Shown here: positions 1 through 5,122 of the stretch, one piece after another
Layout of the letters: each line of letters begins with the position of its first letter
Numbering within the stretch: the first letter of the stretch is position 1
From: an uncultured Clostridia bacterium
GTDB lineage: Bacteria > Bacillota > Clostridia > Acetivibrionales > CALMWN01
Assembly (NCBI GenBank): GCA_937873555.1
Contig: CALMWN010000223.1
Coordinates: forward strand, 1-8,703
Direction of reading: 5' to 3'
DNA: 8,703 nucleotides
Made by a program: the position numbers and the translations under genes
The notes under the pieces: generated by a model
Database searches by the model: none
What the model was told of the DNA's origin: nothing
The model's input: the letters and a program-made list of their open reading frames with translations, nothing else

Positions 1-212
1 AAGCAGCTTTAGGAGGGCCTATTGCCATTGTAAGGGATGGGGATGTCATAGCCATGGATTTAATAAATGGGACGCTTGAACTTAAGCTTGGTGAGGACGA
101 AATCCAGAAACGCCTGAAGGAATGGAAAATGCCTGCAAGAGATATCAAAGGTATACACAAGCTGTATGCCAAAGGAGCTCCAAAGGTTGAAAAGGGTGCT
201 GTTTGGGAATAA
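1..212 (+). CDS. IlvD/Edd-family dehydratase, C-terminal fragment (5' end outside window)
   Basis: An open frame enters from the left edge (first full codon at 3) and ends at TAA 210-212, giving 69 residues. It begins AALGGPIAIVRDGDVIAMDL, which matches the conserved C-terminal segment of the IlvD/Edd family (dihydroxy-acid dehydratase, 6-phosphogluconate dehydratase and sugar-acid dehydratases), where the GGPIA-x-VRDGD stretch is near-invariant. The following charged helix (EDEIQKRLKEW) and a short Ala/Gly tail are also usual. These Fe-S enzymes convert 2,3-dihydroxy acids to 2-keto acids in the cytoplasm. The cluster cysteines lie in the unseen N-terminal part, so I cannot tell the biosynthetic IlvD from a sugar-acid dehydratase. 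No hairpin terminator follows directly, so read-through into the small gene at 319 is possible. Confidence 0.85.
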   Translation, partial: AALGGPIAIVRDGDVIAMDLINGTLELKLGEDEIQKRLKEWKMPARDIKGIHKLYAKGAPKVEKGAVWE

Positions 213-318
213 AATATCAGAGCTTGTAATGTTTGTTTATGGTTTAAATATAAGTAACAAAGAGTACCTCCTGAGAATATTATGATAATGATTCAGTAAT
301 GTAAAGGAGGGTTTCAAC

Positions 319-435
319 ATGGCAGAAGAAAGATCGATAGGATTTGGTTGTGGTAACGAATGGATTTGGTGGATTATAATTATACTTATAATCATACTTC
401 TGTTCTGCCCGGGAGTCTTTGGTGGATTTTGCTAA
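319..435 (+). CDS. 38-residue single-span membrane peptide, Gly/Cys-containing
   Basis: A short gene of 38 codons starts at ATG 319 and ends at TAA 433-435. An excellent ribosome binding site (AAAGGAGGG, 303-311) lies 7 nt before the start. The product has a polar head (MAEERS), a Gly/Cys turn (GFGCGNE), one very hydrophobic stretch from about residue 15 to 30 (WIWW followed by an Ile/Leu run) and a Gly/Cys tail (PGVFGGFC). It should be a small integral membrane protein. The composition resembles tiny Gly-rich hydrophobic proteins of spore formers (YjcZ-like), but I do not recognise a specific family. The strong hairpin at 498-535 closes the transcript. A longer frame overlapping it in another phase (360-554) has no ribosome binding site and runs through that terminator. 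Confidence 0.72.
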   Translation: MAEERSIGFGCGNEWIWWIIIILIIILLFCPGVFGGFC

Positions 436-497
436 GGTTATCACTACACGGGATTAGGCAGGCAGGAAGAACGGATTTACCATTTGTGAACATAGTA

Positions 498-535
498 GAA
501 AAGTCAGGGTACAAGTTTGTAGCCCTGACTTTTTT
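498..535. terminator. Strong intrinsic terminator, probably bidirectional
   Basis: A 9-bp perfect stem pairs AAGTCAGGG (501-509) with CCCTGACTT (523-531). It continues inward as TACAA/TTGTA with a single bulged G at 522. On the plus strand it is followed by a T-run (530-535), ending the small membrane-peptide gene. The A-run at 498-502 becomes a U-run on the minus strand, so the same hairpin could also end the minus-strand gene whose stop is at 605. Confidence 0.88.
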
Positions 536-604
536 CATGCTTCATTGTTTTTGATTAAAGGTAATAAATAGTGCTTCACGGATTTCCATTTGTCACTGCG
601 TTGA

Positions 605-1564
605 TTAATTTTCGGTCAATTGGCTTTTTAATCTTGAGAACTTTTCCTTAAACTCGGATTTTCTGTCCACTTCCATCCCCACAGCAATGGCTATGGCCGC
701 ATCCTTTTGTGTACCGGCTTTTGCCAATGCTTCAGCGAGATTATACCAGCTGGCATGACTGTAGGGTGACTGCCTGACTTTTGTTGCATGGTATGGGACT
801 ACTGAGTTTTTATAATAGGAAGCGATATCTCCGGTGGACTCAAGATGTAGACCGTTCCAATGTTGCAGGTCAATGTCGTATCCGGCGGTGCTGTTTCTGT
901 TCCAAATCGCAATTTGGGTGTTTGAAGTTCTGTTCACTGTTCCTTTGGGCTTGAGGATTTCAAACCTGTGACAGCTTATCTTGAACAACTCTTTAGTACC
1001 ACTGTTTTCAAGAGAATACCCATAAAGTGCAAGAGGGTTTTCTTTTGATGCCAGACCGAGCAACAGCTGTTTACCGCCTTTTCCGGTAATATCGGCAACA
1101 CTCCTGTAGCTTAATGTTTCATACCCGGAACTGCCGATTTCATTAATTTTACTCCATTGCTGGCTTTGCTTTTTCAGAATAAGAGTCCTTATTCCGCTGG
1201 TATGTCTGTAAGACGCAATGAGTTCATTTTGAGAGTCACCGTCAATATCAGCAAGTAGAAAGCCCGTGGAACTTGCCGGGCGTTTGGGTGTCAAAAGTTC
1301 TGCATCAGCGGGAATAAAGGTTTTTACCACATCGTGATAGTTTTCTCTGACTGTTTTTTTATTTATTTGAGCTACTGTAGATGACAAGCCCTTAAATAAA
1401 GTATGGAACGGATTTCGCACGGTAAGAGCCTTACTTTTCAAGGGCTTTTTAACAGAACGCAGCTTATGACGCGGTTTTCCTTTATAAGGTGAAGCTAACT
1501 CACTCAATCTTGACAGCAGTGCTTTTGCAGCCTGTATAACTGGGGGAAGCCGCTGTGTAGCCAT
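605..1564 (-). CDS. FG-GAP/VCBS-like repeat protein with helical C-terminal tail, function unknown
   Basis: This gene encodes 319 residues on the minus strand. The start ATG (1562-1564) is preceded 7 nt upstream by GAGGAGAG (1572-1579), supporting this start. The first ~50 residues are strongly basic (many Lys/Arg, e.g. KPRHKLRSVKKPLKSK) with no signal peptide or membrane span. Residues 101-118 (GFLLADIDGDSQNELIAS) form an FG-GAP/VCBS-like loop with Asp106, Asp108 and Asp110 placed as in a calcium-binding DxDxDG loop. A second, degenerate copy (VADITGKGGKQLLLG, about 156-170) lacks most of the Asp residues. Residues 268-299 (WYNLAEALAKAGTQKDAAIA) look like one TPR-type helical hairpin. Repeats of this kind usually build beta-propeller blades, but only two are visible. 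The possible sigma-K promoter hints at expression during sporulation. I do not recognise a named family. Confidence 0.85.
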   Translation of the reverse strand: MATQRLPPVIQAAKALLSRLSELASPYKGKPRHKLRSVKKPLKSKALTVRNPFHTLFKGLSSTVAQINKKTVRENYHDVVKTFIPADAELLTPKRPASSTGFLLADIDGDSQNELIASYRHTSGIRTLILKKQSQQWSKINEIGSSGYETLSYRSVADITGKGGKQLLLGLASKENPLALYGYSLENSGTKELFKISCHRFEILKPKGTVNRTSNTQIAIWNRNSTAGYDIDLQHWNGLHLESTGDIASYYKNSVVPYHATKVRQSPYSHASWYNLAEALAKAGTQKDAAIAIAVGMEVDRKSEFKEKFSRLKSQLTEN

Positions 1565-1599
1565 AGATAAACTCTCCTCACATATTTTACTCTGCTAGT

Positions 1600-1628
1600 A
1601 TTATATGCCGTAAAAAGAAAAAGGTTAT
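1600..1628 (-). promoter_or_regulatory. Putative promoter of the minus-strand FG-GAP-like gene; fits sigma-K pattern
   Basis: On the minus strand, CATATAATA lies about 35 nt upstream of the ribosome binding site. It contains TATAAT (plus coordinates 1600-1605), a perfect sigma-A -10 box, but the hexamer 17 nt further up is ATAACC, a poor -35. The same stretch fits the sporulation mother-cell consensus AC-N16-CATAnnnTA exactly, including a G before CATA. Which sigma factor is used cannot be settled from sequence. Confidence 0.45.
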
Positions 1629-1667
1629 AGAATTGATGATGCCGGGCAATAGCAGGAGGGTATCATA

Positions 1668-1892
1668 ATATTTGAAAAGAAGCAGCGAAATGCCTGTATT
1701 CTAAAGCCGATTACGGATATTGCAGTACCCATTTATACAGCCATGTTCATCATTCCCATGAATAACCTGACACTGCCGGATGGAGGCAATCCCCTTACAG
1801 TACTGCATTCCTTGCTGAAACAGATTCTATCGCAGGGCAAAGACGAGTTAAATTTCCTGCTCATATACTCCTTGAAAAAACAGGACTGTTAA
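1668..1892 (+). pseudogene. 74-codon open frame with good RBS but ATA in start position
   Basis: AGGAGGG (1654-1660) sits 7 nt before ATA (1668-1670), followed by an uninterrupted coding-like frame to TAA 1890-1892. No ATG, GTG or TTG exists in this frame between the upstream stop (1650-1652) and residue 26. An ATG-to-ATA change in a former start codon is the simplest reading. The product would begin with a charged head (FEKKQRN), then a mildly hydrophobic stretch (ITDIAVPIYTAMFIIPM, about 15-31) and a mixed tail with LPDGGNPLTVLHSLLKQIL. I do not recognise the family. It could be a decayed gene, a truncated one, or a weakly translated gene with a rare ATA start. It lies beside a clearly dead pepT, which favours decay. 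Confidence 0.4.
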
Positions 1893-1928
1893 GATAAACT
1901 TAATATAAAAGTGTTTAGGGAGAATATT

Positions 1929-2140
1929 ATGAATCTGGCTTGTGATAGATTCTTGAAATATGTAAGGTTTGACACGGCATCTGATGAAGGCTCCGATACA
2001 TGTCCGAGCACCCGGAAGCAGTATAATTTTGGGATGTATCTTGTTGAAGAGCTTAAAAATATCTGTCTAAAGGACGTTTAAATTCAATGGACAAGGCTGT
2101 AGAAGTTATTCTTAAGATAATCGGACTTTATGGCAAATAG
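1929..2140 (+). pseudogene. pepT: Peptidase T (tripeptidase) pseudogene, internally deleted
   Basis: ATG 1929 with AGGGAG 6 nt upstream (1917-1922) opens a 50-codon frame (MNLACDRFLKYVRFDTASDE, then TCPST at 29-33 and LVEELKNICLKDV at its end). This is the N-terminus of PepT-type tripeptidases (FLxYVxxDTxSDE...TCPST...LxxELxxxGLxDV). It stops at TAA 2079-2081. In another phase, from about 2084 to TAG 2138-2140, the sequence reads SMDKAVEVILKIIGLYGK, which matches the PepT C-terminus. Family members have roughly 400 residues, so some 340 internal codons are missing, with them the zinc ligands and catalytic Glu. The product cannot be an active M20 metallopeptidase. The ribosome binding site and start look intact, so a 50-residue stub could still be made. 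Confidence 0.85.
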
Positions 2141-2224
2141 ACAGAAGAATTGATTCTGGAATTAAATTCCCCGTGGCAAAGCATGGGATATTTTAATTAT
2201 ATAATTACGATAGGAGTGGTTGAA

Positions 2225-3622
2225 ATGAAGTATGTTGGGGATAAGGCGCAGGACATCAACATAGCCTATATCGGCGGAGGTTCAAGAGGCTGGGCATGGG
2301 GCCTTATGAGTGATCTTGCGGATGAAGCAAATCTATCAGGTAATGTAAGGCTTTATGACTTGAACTTTGAAGCTGCTTACAACAATGAGGTCATTGGCAA
2401 TTCATTGCTTGACCGTGATGATGTCAAGGGAAAATGGAAATACAAGGCAGTGAAAACAATCCAGGAAGCTCTTGAGGGTGCGGACTTTGTAGTCGTTTCA
2501 ATTCTGCCGGGCTCATTCAAGCTTATGGAGTCTGATGTACATACCCCGGAAAAATACGGAATCTATCAGGCTGTTGGTGATACTGTCGGGCCAGGCGGAC
2601 TTGTGAGGGCGCTAAGAACAATTCCGATATATGTGGATATTGCAGAAAACATTAAAAAATACTGCCCCAAGGCATGGGTAATCAACTATACAAATCCTAT
2701 GACCCTCTGTACAAGGACTCTTTATGAGGTGTTCCCGGATATCAGGGCTTTCGGCTGCTGCCATGAGGTCTTTTCGACCCAGATGCTGCTGTCCGATGTA
2801 CTCAGCGAATTGAAAGGTATAAAAGATGTACCAAGGGAGGAAATCAAGGTCAATGTAATGGGAATCAACCATTTTACATGGCTTGACAGGGCTTCCTACA
2901 GGGGAACAGACCTTTTCCCGCTGTACAGGGAATTTATAGAGAAACATTTTGAAGAAGGGTATTATGATTCAAGACAAAAAATCAGAGACCCTGAACACGC
3001 TTTATATTTCGGCTGCTCAAACAGGGTTAAATTCGACCTGTTCAGAAGGTATGGCCTTATAGCTGCCGCAGGCGACAGGCACTTGGCCGAGTTCATGCCT
3101 CCATGGTATCTAAAGGATCCCGAGACTGTAAAGTCATGGAAATTCGGGCTAACACCTGTCACATACAGGTTGAAGCAGTTGGAGCAGAGGTTGGATAAGA
3201 GCAGAAAGCTGGTTAGCGGTGAAGAAAAGGTTGAGCTTAACAAGACTGGGGAGGAAGGGGTTCACCAGATAAAAGCGCTGCTTGGCCTGGGCGACCTTGT
3301 GACCAATGTCAATCTGCCGAACAAGGGACAGCTGGAAGGCTTCCCGACAGGCGCCGTTGTAGAAACAAATGCACTTTTCTCAGGAAATGGAATTCAGCCC
3401 GTACTTGCGGGTAAAATGCCCAATGATGTACAAAACCTCGTCATGAGGCATGTGCTGAATCAGGAAACAATTTTAAAGGCTGCTTTGAACAAGGACAAGA
3501 AGCTGGCATTCAAGGCGTTTGTCAATGATCCGCTCGTCAATATTCATGTAGACGATGCACAGAAGCTGTTTGATGAAATGCTCTATAATACGAAAGAATT
3601 CCTGCCGGGTTGGGGACTGTAA
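2225..3622 (+). CDS. lplD: GH4 alpha-galacturonidase, LplD type (NAD+ and Mn2+ dependent)
   Basis: The product is 465 residues. The start at ATG 2225 is chosen over an upstream in-frame TTG (2150) because AGGAG (2212-2216) lies 8 nt before it and the Rossmann motif follows at the usual place. Visible GH4 landmarks: the dinucleotide-binding loop YIGGGS (15-20); NYTNPM (154-159); the CHEV motif (Cys179-His180-Glu181-Val182); NHFTW (215-219), where Cys179 and His216 would hold the metal; and GDRHLAEF (283-290). CHEV is the hallmark of the alpha-galacturonidase branch typified by B. subtilis LplD, and the sequence resembles LplD along its whole length. GH4 enzymes act in the cytoplasm by NAD-dependent oxidation at C3 and elimination; this branch releases galacturonic acid from alpha-galacturonides. 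No own promoter is evident. Remnants of unrelated genes flank it on both sides. Confidence 0.93.
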   Translation: MKYVGDKAQDINIAYIGGGSRGWAWGLMSDLADEANLSGNVRLYDLNFEAAYNNEVIGNSLLDRDDVKGKWKYKAVKTIQEALEGADFVVVSILPGSFKLMESDVHTPEKYGIYQAVGDTVGPGGLVRALRTIPIYVDIAENIKKYCPKAWVINYTNPMTLCTRTLYEVFPDIRAFGCCHEVFSTQMLLSDVLSELKGIKDVPREEIKVNVMGINHFTWLDRASYRGTDLFPLYREFIEKHFEEGYYDSRQKIRDPEHALYFGCSNRVKFDLFRRYGLIAAAGDRHLAEFMPPWYLKDPETVKSWKFGLTPVTYRLKQLEQRLDKSRKLVSGEEKVELNKTGEEGVHQIKALLGLGDLVTNVNLPNKGQLEGFPTGAVVETNALFSGNGIQPVLAGKMPNDVQNLVMRHVLNQETILKAALNKDKKLAFKAFVNDPLVNIHVDDAQKLFDEMLYNTKEFLPGWGL

Positions 3623-3647
3623 TAAAAATTCCGAAAAATGTCTGAAA

Positions 3648-3676
3648 GGCCGTGGATAAATTCCACGGCCGTTATT
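3648..3676 (+). terminator. Hairpin after the GH4 gene, possible weak terminator
   Basis: A perfect 9-bp GC-rich stem pairs GGCCGTGGA (3648-3656) with TCCACGGCC (3662-3670) around a 5-nt loop, starting 26 nt after the GH4 stop codon. The following sequence, GTTATT, is a poor T-run, so termination may be inefficient. The right arm overlaps the start of the permease remnant. Confidence 0.55.
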
Positions 3677-3787
3677 GCAAAACAGTTTGATAATGAACCG
3701 GACTATGCGTCCCAGGTAGTTTTTATTTCCACGGTGTTCAGCGTAATCACCATCCCTGTTGTTATATTTTTGTCAAACAGTTTATAA
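3662..3787 (+). pseudogene. C-terminal remnant of an AEC-family (auxin efflux carrier type) permease
   Basis: The frame ending at TAA 3785-3787 reads STAVIAKQFDNEPDYASQVV followed by FISTVFSVITIPVVIFL. This matches the last transmembrane helices of AEC-family permeases (typical pattern AKQ-[YF]-D-x-[DE]-x-x-x-ASQ-x-VF-x-ST-x-x-S-x-[IV]-T-[IL]-P). These are usually about 310 residues with ten helices and transport carboxylates such as malate; only about 40 residues remain here. The open frame extends back to ATG 3638 (an MSERPWIN lead that does not look like AEC), but no ribosome binding site precedes that ATG. The remnant happens to be in phase with the GH4 gene after that gene's tandem TAA stops. 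Confidence 0.72.
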
Positions 3788-3864
3788 TCTGGCACAAAAC
3801 GGTTATAAATAATGCTAATAAACAATTTTAAGCTCTTATAAGATTTTATTATGCCGGATAAAGA

Positions 3865-3873
3865 TGATATAAT
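3865..3873 (+). promoter_or_regulatory. Candidate extended -10 promoter for the dehydrogenase gene
   Basis: TGATATAAT contains a perfect TATAAT (3868-3873) with the TG of an extended -10 element one base upstream. The -35 position 17 nt away is TTTATT, a weak match, which is tolerable for extended -10 promoters. It would give a leader of about 95 nt before ATG 3977. In such AT-rich sequence, chance matches are common. Confidence 0.4.
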
Positions 3874-3906
3874 AATTAAAATATGAAATCAGTAGATAGT
3901 ATAGAC

Positions 3907-3936
3907 ATTATAAATTATAATTTATTAATTATAAAT
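3907..3936. repeat. AT-rich direct repeat pair with central palindrome, possible operator
   Basis: ATTATAAAT occurs at 3907-3915 and again at 3928-3936, 21 bp apart start to start, i.e. two helical turns. Between and overlapping them is a perfect 16-bp palindrome, ATAAATTATAATTTAT (3910-3925). The block lies 40 to 70 nt before the dehydrogenase start and overlaps a second possible -10 box (3916-3921). This could be a regulator site or simply low-complexity AT sequence. Confidence 0.3.
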
Positions 3937-3976
3937 GGCGAAATAAGTTTAATTATTTACAGGAGGAAGATCAACC

Positions 3977-4936
3977 ATGAAAATCGTAGTACTTGATGGC
4001 TACACATTAAATCCCGGCGATCTGGACTGGAATGGTTTAAAGAAGCTTGGTGATGCGGCCATATATGACAGAACCCCTGCGGAACTTGTTGTTGAACGTT
4101 CGAAGGGTGCAGAAATCATTTACACGAACAAAACACCCCTGGGTGAGGATGTATTGGCTCAATTACCCGACTTGAAATTTATTGGTGTGCTTGCAACAGG
4201 ATACAATATTGTGGACACTGAAGCAGCCAAGAAGAGAAATATAATTGTTTCCAACATTCCGACTTATGGAACATACTCGGTGGCACAAATGACATTCGCG
4301 CTGCTGCTGGAAATGACCCAGCATGTCCAGGAGCACAGCGATGCAGTACATAATGGAGATTGGACAAACTGCAAGGATTTTTGTTTTTGGAATTATCCTC
4401 TGATAGAGCTTGCCGGAAAGACCATGGGCATAATCGGGTTTGGGCGTATAGGACAGCAGGTCGCAGATATAGCTGCAGCATTCGGAATGAACATCATAGG
4501 CTTCGACAGCTTCAAAACTGACCAATCCAACCGCAAGAACTTCAAATGGGCGGAATTGGATGAGCTCCTGGCAGAATCTGATTTTGTAAGCCTGCACTGT
4601 CCGCTGTTCCCTTCAACAAAGGGGATTATCAACAAGGACAGCTTGAAGAAAATGAAAAAATCTGCATTCCTTATCAACACTTCCAGGGGGCCGCTTATTG
4701 TTGACGAAGATCTGGCTGCTGCATTGAACAACGGGGTGATTGCCGGGGCGGGCCTGGATGTTCTGTCTGTTGAGCCTCCCAAAGCCGACAATCCTCTATT
4801 CTCTGCGAAGAACTGCCTGATTACTCCTCATATTTCGTGGGCTACCAAGGAAGCAAGAGCAAGGCTCATGGATATTGCCGTAGACAACCTGAAGGCATTC
4901 CTTGCAGGAAAACCTGAAAATGTAGTTAATAAATAG
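3977..4936 (+). CDS. D-2-hydroxyacid dehydrogenase, NAD-dependent (hydroxypyruvate/glycerate dehydrogenase-like)
   Basis: The product is 319 residues, the normal size for the family. ATG 3977 is preceded by AGGAGG (3961-3966), 10 nt upstream. The substrate-binding half carries LATGYNIVD (72-80) and SVAQMTFALLLEM (101-113). The NAD-binding half has GFGRIG (154-159) with Asp177 at the end of the next strand, which favours NAD over NADP. The catalytic set is complete: Arg237 in NTSRG, Glu266 in SVEPP and His285 in TPHISW. Such enzymes interconvert 2-keto acids and D-2-hydroxy acids in the cytoplasm. The closest overall feel is hydroxypyruvate/glyoxylate reductase (glycerate dehydrogenase), but substrate cannot be read from sequence. 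It appears to be a single-gene unit, with its own upstream AT-rich promoter zone and a strong terminator. A role in disposing of keto acids from uronate breakdown is inference from context. Confidence 0.93.
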   Translation: MKIVVLDGYTLNPGDLDWNGLKKLGDAAIYDRTPAELVVERSKGAEIIYTNKTPLGEDVLAQLPDLKFIGVLATGYNIVDTEAAKKRNIIVSNIPTYGTYSVAQMTFALLLEMTQHVQEHSDAVHNGDWTNCKDFCFWNYPLIELAGKTMGIIGFGRIGQQVADIAAAFGMNIIGFDSFKTDQSNRKNFKWAELDELLAESDFVSLHCPLFPSTKGIINKDSLKKMKKSAFLINTSRGPLIVDEDLAAALNNGVIAGAGLDVLSVEPPKADNPLFSAKNCLITPHISWATKEARARLMDIAVDNLKAFLAGKPENVVNK

Positions 4937-4978
4937 TTTTAATGATATTGATCTGAGCCCGGGTTTATACCGGGGGAT

Positions 4979-5017
4979 TATAAGGCAGATAGACAAATAA
5001 GTTTATCTGCCTTTTTA
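4979..5017 (+). terminator. Strong intrinsic terminator after the dehydrogenase gene
   Basis: A stem of AAGGCAGATA (4982-4991) with TATCTGCCTT (5004-5013) extends inward by three more pairs, including one G-U, to a 6-nt AAATAA loop. A T-run (5012-5016) follows. A smaller CCCGG/CCGGG hairpin lies just upstream (4959-4975). Confidence 0.88.
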
Positions 5018-5027
5018 TTGCCTTCTA

Positions 5028-5036
5028 TGGTATAAT
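5028..5036 (+). promoter_or_regulatory. Extended -10 promoter of the AraC-type regulator gene
   Basis: TGGTATAAT is a perfect extended -10 element (TG-N-TATAAT, hexamer at 5031-5036). The -35 hexamer 17 nt upstream (TGCCTT, 5008-5013) is poor and overlaps the terminator stem of the previous gene. Transcription would begin near 5043, giving a leader of about 80 nt with a small hairpin, GATGG (5047-5051) with CCATC (5059-5063). That start site leaves ATG 5048 without room for a ribosome binding site and supports translation from ATG 5123. Confidence 0.65.
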
Positions 5037-5122
5037 GGTTCTGTCCGATGGTGTTTTGCCATCTATTACACATAAACACTATATTCCAGAGTGATAAAAC
5101 AAATATAAGGGAACATGATGAT

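Larger units (their letters stand above)
1565..2224. other. Gene-remnant region without an intact gene
   Basis: This 660-base stretch between the minus-strand FG-GAP-like gene and the GH4 gene holds no complete gene. From left to right it contains the minus-strand promoter, a 74-codon frame lacking a usual start codon (1668-1892), an internally deleted peptidase T gene (1929-2140) and the ribosome binding site of the GH4 gene (2212-2216). I saw no clear terminator between the remnants and the GH4 gene. Confidence 0.7.
3623..3976. other. Intergenic region: hairpin, permease remnant and AT-rich promoter zone
   Basis: The first half holds the hairpin after the GH4 gene and the AEC permease remnant. 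The second half (3788-3960) is very AT-rich and contains two possible -10 boxes: TATAAT 3868-3873 with an upstream TG (extended -10) and TATAAT 3916-3921. It also contains repeated and palindromic AT motifs described separately. No further coding signal was found. Confidence 0.65.

Noticed and set aside
360..554. 64-codon plus-strand frame overlapping the small membrane-peptide gene
   Set aside because: It has no ribosome binding site, lies in a different phase from the well-supported 319-435 gene, and runs through a strong terminator hairpin.
2200..2205. TATAAT just before the GH4 gene as its -10 box
   Set aside because: Transcription would start inside or at the ribosome binding site (2212-2216), and no -35 is present; it is probably chance in AT-rich sequence.
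2150..2224. In-frame upstream TTG start that would add 25 residues to the GH4 enzyme
   Set aside because: No ribosome binding site precedes it, and the extension lies in front of the usual N-terminus; ATG 2225 has AGGAG at 8 nt.
2612..3243. Minus-strand open frames inside the GH4 gene (2612-2947 and 2962-3243)
   Set aside because: Antisense to a conserved gene, no ribosome binding sites, and no recognisable protein features.
5048..5122. In-frame upstream ATG that would add 25 residues to the AraC-type regulator
   Set aside because: It lies only about 5 nt after the predicted transcription start and within a small hairpin, with no ribosome binding site.
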